A program made the position numbers and the translations under genes. The notes beneath the pieces are model-generated. The model did no database searches. It saw only the letters and a program-made list of their open reading frames with translations, and had not been told where the DNA came from. Below, piece after piece: positions 1 to 9,999 of a stretch of DNA of 64,000 nt (its first letter is position 1; each line of letters starts with the position of its first letter). This DNA is from Rana temporaria (Eukaryota; Chordata; Amphibia; Anura; Ranidae). Where the stretch lies: positions 152,836,469-152,900,468 of the forward strand of contig NC_053490.1 of NCBI RefSeq assembly GCF_905171775.1, read 5' to 3'.

Positions 1-2883
1 TTTTAATATCATTAGTGGCGAATTAAATTCCCTGTTCAGTAGTGTCTGAGTTCTATCCCACATTCGTAAAGTGTCCCGTGTTATGTCAAATGATTTGTGG
101 CCTAGTGCTCTGTATTGTGCAGGAATCCAAATAATATTACTCAATTGTGACCTAGCTTGCGCCTTCTCAATTTGCACCCATCTTTTACCTTTTCTGTCCC
201 GCGCCCATTCCACCGCACGAGATAGAACCGCCGCTTTGTAATAGCTTTTAATGTCAGGTACTGCCAGACCGCCCAGTAGCTTCCCCTGTTTTAGGATGGA
301 GAGTGATATTCTATGCTTTTTGTTTTTCCAAACATAATTCATTAAAAGGGTATTAAGGATTCTTAGAAATTGCTGAGGTAGAGCAATAGGGATTAGTAAG
401 AATTTATATAATATTTTAGGGACCACCACCATCTTCAGCATATTAATGCGCCCAATCCACGATATAGGTTTGTTTACCGTTCTTTTTAATTCCTTTTTGA
501 TCTCGTTTAATAAAGGGACATAATTTATTTTATACATCTTCTGAACCGTGTTAGCCAATTTGATACCGAGATATTTTATTTCTTTACTCCATGGAAAGGC
601 ACAGATCTCTTTCACACGGCCTTCCTCACTTTTATTTAGATTTATGTTTAATATTTCAGATTTAGTTACGTTGATTTTGAAATTTGAAATATTACCATAT
701 TGTTGCAGGATCTTAGAAAGCTCGGGGATGGATTTACTCGGGTTAGTTAAATAGAATAAAATATCGTCGGCGAAGGCCGACAATTTATGTTCCTCCTCTT
801 CAACTCTGACCCCGCTGATATCTGGGTCATTTCGAATCATGGACAGTAGAGGCTCCAGGGATAGGATGAATAGCAGGGGAGACAGAGGACACCCCTGTCT
901 TGTCCCATTTTTCATCTCAAAAGACTCCGAAAGCGTACCGTTAATTTTGATTCTTGCAGTGGGATGGTAGTAGAGTGTGTTAATCCATCGGGATAACCTG
1001 TTGCCTATACCCATGGCTGTAAGTGTCTCCATCATAAGCCCCCAGTCTACCCTGTCGAATGCTTTTTCGGCATCCACCGACAGGAATAGACCTGGGGGCG
1101 CATTCAGCCTTATGTTCTGAAGTAGGAGAATTGCTCTTATACTATTGTCTTTGCCCTCTCTATTGGGGACAAATCCAACCTGGTCGGGGTGCACCAAATA
1201 GTGCATGACCCCTTTCAGACGCTCAGCCAAAACTTTAGCAAAGAGCTTGATGTCTGTATTTAGCAAAGATATTGGTCTGTATCCCGAACAGAGTGAGCAA
1301 TCTTTTCCTTCTTTCAAAATTAATGTAACCGATGCCGCTAACGCTTCCCTGCTAGTTTCGTATTCTAATCCTAGGCCGTTGAAGTATTTACATATCCTCG
1401 GTATTAAAACCTTACTGAATCTTTTATAATACCAGACAGAAAACCCGTCGGGGCCAGGGCTTTTTCCCACTGTCGTATTTTTCAAAGCATTTTTGATTTC
1501 TTCCTCAGTTATGGGATGGTCCATATTAACTCGATCAAACTCCTCTAATCTGGGAAGTCCCGCTTTTGCAAGGAAATCACGTATTTTAACCTCCTTTTCT
1601 CCTGTTTGCCACCCTACCTGCTTTATTGTGTATAATTCCTCATAATAATTTTTAAAGGTATCTGCGATTTCTCTAGTCGTATAGACCAGATTCCCATCTT
1701 TCCTTTTGATTTTTCCGATATAATTTCTGGTTTTCTTTTTTTGGGCCATTTTGGCCAAATGCTTACTGGGTTTATTACCCCATAGATACCTCTCTCTAGC
1801 TATGCAGTTAAGTTTTTTCCTCGCTTCTAAATCCATGATCTCCTTGAGCGCATCTCTTTTTAGAATTAAGTTGTGATAAGTCTCTTTTAGTCCCTGTTCT
1901 TTATGTTTACGTTCTAAAATTGCTATATCTTTGGTCAGGGTCTCAGCCTTCCTTTTCCTCTCTTTTTTTTCCCTGGCATTCTCAGCAATTAACATCCCTC
2001 TAATGTACGCTTTATGTGTCTCCCAAAGAGTTGCGCTTGATATCCCCTCTGTGTCATTTATGGTGAAAAATTGGTTGAGATCCGCTTCCACCCTACTAGC
2101 CACCTCTTCGTCTCGGATCAGATTATCATTTAATAGCCACCTCGGCCGTTCACTCTTTTGTAAGGATGATTTAATCTTCATGGTAATTGGAGCATGGTCT
2201 GAAATAGTCATAATTCCAATGTCCGTCTCAGTAATCAAGTCCAATAGCCTATGATCTACCAGTATGTGATCTATTCTGGTATACGTTCCGTGTGGAGGAG
2301 AGAAAAACGTGTAATCATGTGTGTTTGGGTGGAGTACCCTCCAGGCGTCCACTAGATGACTATCGTGGATCTTGTGTTTTATTTTTTGTAGTTGCACGTT
2401 CGTTGTCTCCTTCACCCGGGACGTACTGTCTTCTCTCGGATTCATGACGAAATTAAGGTCCCCCATCAGAATTATATACCCCTCGGCAAAATTTTTCAAT
2501 TTGCCCAGGATTCTACTTAAATATTGGGTTGGATGTACATTCGGGGCGTAAATATTTGCAAGGGTATAGACAGTATTTCCCAGTTTTCCTTTTAAAAATA
2601 AAAATCTGCCTTCCGGATCTGTCAGCCTTGCCTCCAAAATGAACCCGATCCCTCTCGCGAAACCTATAGCTACACCCCTAGCGCGTTTAGAAATGGCGTC
2701 CCCATAGAACCAGGTAGGATACATGGGTGAGTACAACTTTACATTAGAATCTAGAGTCAAATGGGATTCCTGTATAAAAACTACGTCAGCTCTGTATTGT
2801 TCAATCTCTTCCAGGACCTTCAGTCTTTTGGTTATTGAATTCAAGCCCTTTACGTTATAAGATAAATATTTTACTTCTGCCAT
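1..2883 (-). CDS. LINE ORF2: endonuclease and reverse transcriptase, 5' complete, open at the window edge
   Basis: I read every minus-strand codon from the ATG at 2883 to base 1 and found 961 codons without a stop; an in-frame stop lies just upstream at 2893-2895, which fixes the start region. Residues 1-235 form an APE-type endonuclease: YNVKGLN (9-15), QESH with the catalytic Glu at 39, NIYAPN (110-115), GDLN (141-144) and SDH (228-230). The reverse transcriptase follows, with NGTRQGCPLSP around residue 660-670 and FADD at 704-707. All expected catalytic residues are present. The protein nicks DNA and copies LINE RNA at the nick (target-primed reverse transcription). The C-terminal part lies outside the window. 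This copy could encode a functional enzyme if the missing end is intact. Confidence 0.95.
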   Translation of the reverse strand, partial: MAEVKYLSYNVKGLNSITKRLKVLEEIEQYRADVVFIQESHLTLDSNVKLYSPMYPTWFYGDAISKRARGVAIGFARGIGFILEARLTDPEGRFLFLKGKLGNTVYTLANIYAPNVHPTQYLSRILGKLKNFAEGYIILMGDLNFVMNPREDSTSRVKETTNVQLQKIKHKIHDSHLVDAWRVLHPNTHDYTFFSPPHGTYTRIDHILVDHRLLDLITETDIGIMTISDHAPITMKIKSSLQKSERPRWLLNDNLIRDEEVASRVEADLNQFFTINDTEGISSATLWETHKAYIRGMLIAENAREKKERKRKAETLTKDIAILERKHKEQGLKETYHNLILKRDALKEIMDLEARKKLNCIARERYLWGNKPSKHLAKMAQKKKTRNYIGKIKRKDGNLVYTTREIADTFKNYYEELYTIKQVGWQTGEKEVKIRDFLAKAGLPRLEEFDRVNMDHPITEEEIKNALKNTTVGKSPGPDGFSVWYYKRFSKVLIPRICKYFNGLGLEYETSREALAASVTLILKEGKDCSLCSGYRPISLLNTDIKLFAKVLAERLKGVMHYLVHPDQVGFVPNREGKDNSIRAILLLQNIRLNAPPGLFLSVDAEKAFDRVDWGLMMETLTAMGIGNRLSRWINTLYYHPTARIKINGTLSESFEMKNGTRQGCPLSPLLFILSLEPLLSMIRNDPDISGVRVEEEEHKLSAFADDILFYLTNPSKSIPELSKILQQYGNISNFKINVTKSEILNINLNKSEEGRVKEICAFPWSKEIKYLGIKLANTVQKMYKINYVPLLNEIKKELKRTVNKPISWIGRINMLKMVVVPKILYKFLLIPIALPQQFLRILNTLLMNYVWKNKKHRISLSILKQGKLLGGLAVPDIKSYYKAAVLSRAVEWARDRKGKRWVQIEKAQARSQLSNIIWIPAQYRALGHKSFDITRDTLRMWDRTQTLLNREFNSPLMILK

Positions 2884-3290
2884 TTCAAATCCCTACATCA
2901 TTTCACTAAGTTTTCTGAAAGATCCGCTGGGAGCCACGTTCCCTATCCCAACCCCTTTTTGGAAGAGGAGAGTTCCCTCGTTCTCTCCGCACCTCCCCTC
3001 CCACTCCCTCCCTACCCCCATCCCCTTCCCCTGACGAGGCCAAAACATCGCCTCTGAACCGCTGGGATCCTCACACCCCACTACCCGTCGGTTCTCTTGT
3101 AATGAGGTGAAGCTTCCCAACGCCCCCCCCTCTCATTCCCCCCCAAGAGCTGGCCCTTGGGAGTTGATCTTATATGAGTGAGGTGGCGGACCCGCCCTCA
3201 CAGCCCCCCCCCAAACACCCCAACCCCAACCCCCCCCCCCAGCCCCCCTCGTCCACTACCGATCCCACCTCTCTATACCACCCAAAAAGA
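2884..3290 (-). other. ORF1-ORF2 spacer with G-quadruplex-prone tracts
   Basis: The spacer is extremely C-rich on the plus strand, so G-rich in the LINE RNA. Two clusters stand out: about 2955-3032 and 3203-3247, each with four or more runs of at least three G separated by short loops on the minus strand. Both fit the usual G-quadruplex pattern. Nothing in it looks protein-coding. It might affect ORF2 translation or RNA structure, but that is inference. Confidence 0.6.
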
Positions 3291-4260
3291 CTACTCTGCC
3301 CATCCAGGCAATTCCAAGATGGGCATATCCAATTTACCACAAAAGCCTGGTAGATCCTCTGGGAATACCAATTTAGCTGATACCCCGTCTTTGTGTCCAA
3401 TCAAACACGCCGGGAACCCCCATTGGTATCTGATATTAGACACGCGCATCTGTTCTAGTAAAGGTTTGAGGTGCCTTCTTCTGGCCAGAGTTTCCCATGC
3501 TAGGTCAGTGAAAATCTGTATCTCTACCCCGTCGTAGCACAGGGGAGGTTTCCTTCTTAATTTTGACCAGATCTCAGCTTTGTCTTCAAAATATCTGAAC
3601 CTTACTATTATGTCCCTTGGCCATTTGCCCTCACCCTCCCTGGTTCTTCCTATACGGTGAACCCGTTCTATTTTGAGGGGTTCCTCTGAGCTATTATCCA
3701 TGAGGGGGAGAAACAGATCATTAAGAATTTTCCTCAAATCTTCGCCTTTCTCCTCTTTGATAGATCGTAATCTTAAATTTTGCCTTCTATTACGATTCTC
3801 TTGGTCTTCTAACCGGTATTGTAATACTCTGGTTTTGTTTCATTGTGTGGAATTGGTCCTTTAGTTGGTTTAATTCCAGTTCCTGTTGTACCGCTTTTGT
3901 GTCTGCTTCCTCTACCCGCTCCAAAATATGGGTAATGTCTGATCTTAACGTACCTATTTCTTCTCTTATCACCTTTTCCAGCCTCTTTAACATCCCCTCC
4001 AATTCTACTTTTGTGGGTAGATGAGTGTCTATACTTAATTCGTCAATTTGGCTGACTTCATGTTCGCCTTCAGTTGACGTGTCGGCTGCTGGAGTGACCA
4101 CCCCCCCAGCTACCTTTTTAGATATCCCAGCCTTTTCATTTTTTTTTGTTAAACCTGGACTTTTAGTGCGCCCGTCAGGAGTCATGTAGTGTCTTATAGT
4201 GCTTGTAGGGGGGTTATCTTTTGAGATTTTTGGGGCGGAGCCCCTTATTGACCTGTTCAT
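3291..4260 (-). pseudogene. LINE ORF1 (L1-type RNA-binding protein) with one frameshift
   Basis: The ATG at 4260 opens a frame through a Lys/Pro-rich N-terminus and a coiled coil (KRLEKVIREEIGTL, then repeated Glu/Leu heptads). Near 3835 the frame ends, and the neighbouring frame continues the coiled coil (YRLEDQENRNRRQNLR) into an L1 ORF1 RRM and C-terminal domain (RVHRIGR, WPRDIIVRFRYFEDK, YQWGFPACL), ending at the stop at 3291. The break is a one-base shift beside short T runs on the plus strand; all else looks intact. ORF1p is a trimeric RNA chaperone that coats LINE RNA. The shift could be real, allelic or a sequencing error. The full protein would be about 320 residues, the usual size for the family. 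Confidence 0.85.
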
Positions 4261-5419
4261 ATTGTGTTTTTTAGTCCCTCTGATACGTTTCCCCAGTTTG
4301 ATAATACGGGAGGTCCCCCCCCCCTTTTTTTTTTTTTTTTTTACGCTTTATTATCCGTTAGGGGCAATCAGCTCTATTAGGGACTTTCTACATATAGCCA
4401 CTGGGGTACCGAGGGTTGCTCCCGGCCTCTGGGGTGCACTCAAGGTGGATTGAATAAAGTGTCAAGCTCTCTCCAAACTTAGTGTAATCCTTTTTTTTTT
4501 TTTTTGAAATTTATTGTCCCCACAAAATGGGACTCTTTGCTACGGACGACCAAGCTGTATTATTCTTGTTCAATGCCGACTTCGGCCCTAAGGGGGCGTC
4601 TATTTTCTTTTGACTTTTAATGTCCAGCTATATTGAAAACACTGGAGGATGCTTTGAACTACCTCCTATAGTGATTATGGCGTATCCGAAACTTTTAGTG
4701 GAGTTTTAGTGTTAGCATGTACATGCCTAATCTCTGAATGTTATGCTCAAACAGATACCACCTCTGCGTCGTGCATTCTCCTCTCTTGTTACATTCAGCA
4801 GCACAGTCCTCTGGGCACCTTAAGCATTCCAATCATATACTGTACCCTATTCGTATAGACCGAGCCCACCAAGTGCAGATATAATGGATCAGGGTGTATA
4901 GAAGGTCTCTGATATAGTCAGGTGTTCCTGCCAATGATCACACCTATCATACCATGATTTGGTGTGAATGCTTCATGCTTCATATGTGCGTCTCAGCACT
5001 TGCATATTCTGAGGTATAAGAGGTCTTGAATCTGCGAGTCTATTTCCCCTAACAAAGCCACCTTGCCTTCTTACCGATACCGACAGCCATTACCACAAAA
5101 TCCCATTATCATCCGTAAGCAATAGGAGCCACCACATAGCAAACACAGGGCAGAAGCAGGAGAGAAAAAACGTCATACAGATAACCTCATTGAGCCTCTG
5201 CCTGCCAACTTGTCATCTACTTGAATGTAGTATTGGAAAGTTATTCAATCCCCTCTGACATTTCAGGTATGGGAGGTAGTGAGGCTAATTTGCATATTGA
5301 TGTGACTAGGCTCTTACCTAGCCCTCTGGGTCCCAGGTCACATCCACGATCACACCGCTTGCAGGGTCGTTTTTACACACAGCTTCACATGAGGAAGGAA
5401 AAAGCAGGGTTTACCTGAG
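4261..5419 (-). other. Region upstream of LINE ORF1, probable 5' UTR
   Basis: No coding sequence is evident. Two T tracts (about 4325-4343 and 4490-4505), A tracts in the LINE sense, sit here. They could be internal A-rich segments or traces of older insertions. The element boundary is not visible. Confidence 0.4.
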
Positions 5420-5790
5420 AGCCGTTTTCAGGGACCGGGTTGGCCGGGAGAGGCGTCAGGATCCGCAGAAGGGCATGAGCTAGGAGCAATCACCGCTCAG
5501 CTCCTAGGATTACTGCTCGAGTACCTTTCTCCAGCCGTTGTTGCATCTGCTGCCTCCTCAGGGGGGGGGTGGGTCGGGGGGGGTTTCCCTCGGGACGGCG
5601 GAGGAAAGCGTGTCAGACGCTCGGTCGGGCTAGTGGCTCAGCAGACTCTAGTTCTGCGTCGTAGCCCGCTGCCGCCGAAACATCCTCAAAGCCTCCTCCG
5701 TCCATCCCTCGCGATCGCGCTGGGTCCGTGGCGCGGGCGGCTCCTCCCTCGACGTGCGTGCCTCACGTGCACCACGTCATGACTCCCCGA
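5420..5790 (-). promoter_or_regulatory. CpG-rich segment, candidate LINE promoter
   Basis: This is one of the few dense CpG clusters in an AT-rich neighbourhood, with many CG dinucleotides between 5580 and 5790 (for example TCGCGATCGCG near 5709). It lies at the 5' side of the LINE, where young L1 elements carry a CpG-rich internal promoter. The promoter role is inferred from position and composition only. Confidence 0.5.
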
Positions 5791-5814
5791 TCGAAATTTT
5801 TTTTTCCAATCCTC

Positions 5815-6950
5815 AACAAAGACTCTGGGACTTTTCCATTCATCAATGAGTTGGAGGACCTAATCAAAGACGAGTGGCAAAAGCCTTAGGAAAAGACCAG
5901 TCTTAGGCCGTGTACACACAGTCGAACATGTCCGCTGAAACTGGTCCGCCGACCAGTTTCCGCGAACATGTCCGACCGTGTGTACGGCCTAGCGGACAGG
6001 TTTCCAGCGTACAAAAGTTTCTTAGCAAGCTAAGAAACTTGTCCGCTGAAAACATGTCCGTCGGACATGTCCGATGGTTAGTACACCTAATCGGACATGT
6101 CCGCTGGTTATGACGTGTAACCAGTGTCCCGAAATCCCCGTGGAAGCATTGCACTTCTGTGTTTGAGAACGTCGGTGTCTTCTACGTCACAGCGTTCTCT
6201 GTCCGCGGGGATTTTGATCTGATGGTGTGTACACACATCAGACCAAAAGCTCCCAGGAGACATGTCCGATGAAAACGGTCCACGGACCATGTCTCCTCGT
6301 GTGTACGGTCCTCAGTAATAGATTAGCTAAGTTATACCCACTTAAGAAGCCTAATGTAAACCCGTTAGCATCACCTCCAGTGGTAGATGCATCTTTGATG
6401 CGCATAGCTAGGCACGTAACACTTCCCATTGAAGCCGCGGTAAATTTCAGGGATGTGTTGGATAGAAAGATTGATCTTGATCTCAAGAGAGCCTACCTGG
6501 CCGCAGGCGGCACCTGTAGACCAGCCGTGGCGCTGGCAGCAGTGGGAAGAGCTATTTCCAGCTGGTTGTCCAACATTGAAAAGTTAGTTATAGACGGGGC
6601 AGATCTAGAAAAAGTTATCACAGCCCTTCAGGAGCTTAGCCTCTCAGGAGACTTCATTGCGGAAGCTTCTGTATTCACAATCAAGTCTGCATAAAGAGAA
6701 ATGCTGGCATCCATAATAGCCAGCAGAGCACTATGGCTGAAACCCTGGGCAACGGACCCTGCCTCGAAAACTAACTGGTGTAAAATCCAATACGATGGAG
6801 CAAACCTCTTCAGGGCAAAGCTGGATTCGGCCATATCAAAAGTTACCGGCGGAAAATCGGGGCTCATCCCTTCAGACAAAAAGCCAAAACAGCAGAAGGC
6901 CACCACCCTTCAGGCGAAACCTCAATCGGAGAACCCTGGTGGAAGCATTC
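5815..6950 (+). pseudogene. DIRS Gag-like protein remnant
   Basis: A first block at 5816-5890 reads through INELEDLIKDEWQKP and then hits a stop. After the MITE the frame resumes near 6313 with segments such as LYPLKKPNVNPLASPP, DRKIDLDLKRAYLAAGG and RPAVALAAVGRA, which match the conserved Gag-like ORF of vertebrate DIRS elements. A change of frame near 6695 leads into SRALWLKPWATDPASKTNW and the Ser/Lys-rich end before reverse transcriptase. The N-terminal part is absent. Function in live elements: RNA packaging and particle formation. This copy is a pseudogene, with an insertion, an early stop and at least two frame changes. Confidence 0.8.
5903..6314. mobile_element. MITE with GTACACAC termini inserted in DIRS gag
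   Basis: The ends are near-inverted copies: AGGCCGTGTACACAC on the left and GTGTGTACGGTCCT on the right. Internally there are several short palindromes around CATGTCCG and a larger inverted segment. There is no coding capacity. It interrupts a DIRS reading frame that resumes just after it. No clean TSD is visible; CAGT occurs on both sides. Superfamily unassigned. Confidence 0.7.
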
Positions 6951-8215
6951 AAGATGGAAAGCTTACAGTCGGTTCTTCATGCTATAAATATAGGGGACTG
7001 GATCCTTTCAGTCGATTTACAGGACGCATATTTTCATATCCCTATACACGCCGCATTTCAGATGTTCCTTCGGTTTGCGGTAAACCATCAGCACTTCCAG
7101 TTTCAAAGGCTCCCACTTTGTGAATGTCCTGGGGGCGGTAGCAATCCCAAAGTCCTGTTGCCAGTGATAGCCTTCCTGAGAGAGCAGGGGTTAGGAGTCC
7201 ATCATTATCTGGACTACATTCTCCTGCTTTCGGACGACCAGGACGCAATTGAAACATAATGATTTCCACTCTGCAGAGTTTCGGGTGACTGATAAAATAG
7301 GGGAAGAGCAATCTCCAGCCCACTCAGAGAATGATCTTCCTGGTAGCGAAACTGGATATCTGGTTAAACACAAAAGAATTTCCACAGGTGAAGATTTTCC
7401 CCTTGATCCAAAAAATAAACAAATTGTTTCCAGCCACTACACTCCCAGCCAGAGCGTGCCTCAGCATTTTGGGGTTAATGTTGGCAAACATTCCGATTGT
7501 TCAGTGGGCGCAGTGAAACATAAGACCTCTTCAAATCTCGTTTCTGTGGCATTGGGATGGTGTGTCCATGCTTCAACCAATTGTTATCTCAAAAGTAGTC
7601 ACAGTCTATGGTGGTGGACGCGATTGCACAATCTGAAGAAATGCAGACACATAGTTACCCCTTCCCAGGAAGTGGTCACATTGGATGCCAGCATGGAGGG
7701 GTGGTGGGCGCACTACCAGTACAACACAGTACAAGGCCGCTGGCCATTCAGGACACAGGATGTTGTATCAAACATACTATAGATGAAAGAAACATTCCAA
7801 GCACTTTTGGCGTTCAGTCCTTTCCTAAGCGGAAAGGGGGTCTTGTTATGAATGGACAACAGAGTGGCAGTTGCCTACATCAACAGACAGGGAGGCACCA
7901 GAAGTCACTCCATGATGCAGGAGGTCCATCCCATTCTCAAATGGGCACAAATTGAATCTGTTGGATCTAAGGGCAGTGTACATGCCAGAAGCCTGGTATC
8001 TGCTAGTCGATACAATAAGCAGAAATTTCCTCTCCAACAACGAGTGGTCGCTGAGTCATCAGGGCTTCTCCCTCATAACCTTGGACATGCCGGACATAGA
8101 CCTAGCAGCAACACCAGAGAATGTGAAGTGCCAGAGATATCTGTCAAGCGTCCCCTTTCCGTCAGCAACACCCCTGGAACCTCCGACTGGGCTACATCTT
8201 TCCCCCAACACCTCT
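6850..8215 (+). pseudogene. DIRS reverse transcriptase and RNase H remnant
   Basis: Reverse transcriptase is recognisable from WILSVDLQDAYFHIPIHAAF (motif A with its Asp) and HHYLDYILLLSDDQ, the catalytic YxDD box, in which the second Asp is replaced by Tyr. Then come RNase H-like segments: VTLDASMEGWWAHYQ near 7680, MDNRVAVAYINRQGG near 7852 and NLLDLRAVYMPEAW with DTISRNFLSNNEWSL near 7955. These lie in different frames and are split by stops, for example after the LDY box at 7257. The domain order fits DIRS Pol. The mutated catalytic residue and frame breaks make it inactive. Confidence 0.85.
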
Positions 8216-8699
8216 CATAGCAAGGTTTCTGCTCAGGTTCAAGAGGTCAAGGTAAACAGTAGTAGCAGTGCTTCCCTTTTGGCTGAGGAGGCCATGGTTT
8301 ACAACTCTTCTACAGCTGAACACAGGGAACCCGCTGCCTCTCACGATAACAGCAGATTTACTCTCCCAGGGCCAGCTCCTTCATCCGTCACCGCAAAGAC
8401 TACATCTAATGGCCTGGAAGCTGAAAGGTCTAGGTTCCTAGACCAGGGTTGTTCTCATAAAGTGGTATAAACTCTACTTCAAGCCAGGAGGATCACCACC
8501 AACAGTACCTACTGAAGGATTTGGGAAAAATGTCTCTCATTTGCACAACAGCAATCTTGGAACTCATCTTCTCCAACAGTTTCACAAATCCTTGAATTCA
8601 TCCAGTTACCATATTTGCCGGCGTATAAAACAACTGGGCGTATAAGACGACCCCCTAATTTTCCAGCTAAAATTTTGGTTTTGGGATATACTCACCGTA

Positions 8700-8905
8700 T
8701 AAGATGACCCCTCACTGTGCCATTATACATGCCTCACTGTGCCATTATACATGCCTCACTGTGCCATTATTACATGCCTCACTGTGCCATTATTACATGC
8801 CTCACTGTGCCATTATTACATGCCTCACTGTGCCATTATTACATGCCTCGTTGTGCCATTATTACATGCCTCACTGTGCAATTATTACATGCCTTACTGT
8901 ACCAT
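8700..8905 (+). repeat. 22-23-bp tandem array in the MITE
   Basis: About nine head-to-tail copies of a unit built on CTCACTGTGCCATTATTACA. Early copies are 22 bp and later ones 23 bp. All frames stay open because the unit lacks stops, giving spurious ORFs with a repeated CHYYMPHCAI pattern. Confidence 0.9.
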
Positions 8906-8956
8906 TCCATTCCCTGCCTCGACAATCTCCCTACCTTCTCCTGTTTGCAGAGTACA

Positions 8957-9212
8957 GACGGCGGCCATCCATTATTCAAAAGCCGCGCCTCCTCCTCAGG
9001 CTGTTTCCGTGATAGGCGGAACACAAATTTTCCCAGCAGAGCCTCTGTTCAGTGTTCCGCCTATCACGGATGTCCTCTCGTCCGAAGCCGAAGAATTAGA
9101 AGGCATCCGTGATAGGCAGAACACTGAACAGAGGCTCTGCTGGGAAAATTAGTGTTCTGCCTATCACGGAACAGTTTGAGGAGGAGGCACGGCTTTTGAA
9201 TAATGGATGGCG
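8957..9212. repeat. Nested palindrome inside the MITE
   Basis: Two arms of about 63 bp, each bounded by CCGTGATAGGC and CCTATCACGG (9007-9069 and 9106-9169), face each other. They sit inside a wider inverted repeat (GGCCATCCATTATTC... and its complement near 9200). Each arm end is itself an inverted repeat, so several alternative hairpins are possible. Confidence 0.8.
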
Positions 9213-9999
9213 TATAAGACGACCCCCGACTTTTGGGGCATTATTATTATTATTTTAGATGCAAAATGTTGTCTTACAGGCCGGAAAATACGGTAGGCCT
9301 GGAAAAAGGCCTTGAGTTAAGTACTCTGAAAGTGCAGGTGTCAGCCTTATCTGCCATGACAGGAGTTAAGTGGGCCCAAGACCCTCTCGTCATTCAGTTC
9401 CAAAGGGCCTGTTTAAAGTTAAGACCCCCCAGAAAAGTTTTCTTCCCGGCATGGGACCTTTCAGTAGTGTTGAAGGCTTTGTCTCAAGAACCCTTTTTTC
9501 CAATCGAAAACATCTCCTTATAGGGCCTAACACTCAGTCACGTTCCTCATTGCCACAACATCGGCAAAAAGAATATCAGAGATGCAGGCTTAACTGGCAA
9601 GAGAAACTTACCTAGTCTTCTACCCAGACAGGGTAGTCCTGAGACCCTCAGATCGCTTCATCCCATTTTAACCAGGAGGTAAGCCTTCCTGCTCTTACTA
9701 CGGAGCAAGGTAATCCATTTTATGTAAAGGGCAACATCTCGGCATACCTCTCGGCAACCAGCCCTCTCAGGAAAACAGAAAATCTCTTAGTCATTCTGCA
9801 TGGTTTTAGGAAAGATAAAGCGGCATCCTCTCGCACCATTGCATCATGGTTGGTGAAGGCCATCAAAAAAGCCTACTCATTGAGACAAGCACAAATACCT
9901 GGGGGCTTGAAGGTGCACTCCACCAGGGCAGTGGCATTCAAAATAAACTTATTGTTAAATAAACTTATTTTGCATACCCACCCAGTTTGCGAGTTATTC

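Larger units (their letters stand above)
1..5790 (-). mobile_element. L1/Tx1-type LINE, near complete, cut by the left window edge
   Basis: On the minus strand this element reads CpG-rich 5' region (about 5790-5420), spacer, ORF1 (4260-3291), G-rich inter-ORF spacer and ORF2 (2883 to the edge). The two-ORF order, the coiled-coil RNA-binding ORF1 and the endonuclease plus reverse transcriptase ORF2 are those of vertebrate L1-superfamily LINEs. The 3' end and poly(A) lie outside the window. The right boundary is inferred from the change into DIRS coding sequence near 5815. I cannot separate L1 from the Tx1 group without a phylogeny. It is clearly the youngest-looking LINE here, because the other two are heavily broken. 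Confidence 0.9.
8608..9295. mobile_element. MITE with TACCGTATTT ends carrying tandem repeats and a palindrome
   Basis: The left end TACCATATTTGCCGG and the right end (complement TACCGTATTTTCCGG) form the terminal inverted repeat; both continue into GTATAAGACGAC-like sequence. The interior has a 22-23-bp tandem array and a large nested palindrome. TA borders both ends, but the target duplication cannot be fixed. A second member of the family lies at 15591-17029. It sits inside the DIRS recombinase gene. Confidence 0.8.
8460..9935 (+). pseudogene. DIRS tyrosine recombinase remnant, split by a MITE
   Basis: The block begins with sequence matching the DIRS YR N-terminus (FLDQGCSHKVV area), is interrupted by the MITE at 8608-9295, and resumes at 9297 with GLEKGLELSTLKVQVSALSA and KLRPPRKVFFPAWDL. 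A frameshifted core follows near 9530-9840. The C-terminal block at 9850 (VKAIKKAYSLRQAQIPGGL) contains VHSTR, the His-x-x-Arg box of tyrosine recombinases. The frame leaves the family immediately after STRAVA, so the nucleophilic Tyr region is missing. In live elements the enzyme inserts a circular DNA copy without TSDs. Confidence 0.8.

Noticed and set aside
8704..9152. His/Met/Cys-rich ORFs of 100-137 codons
   Set aside because: They arise from the 22-23-bp tandem array in a MITE and exist in all three frames.
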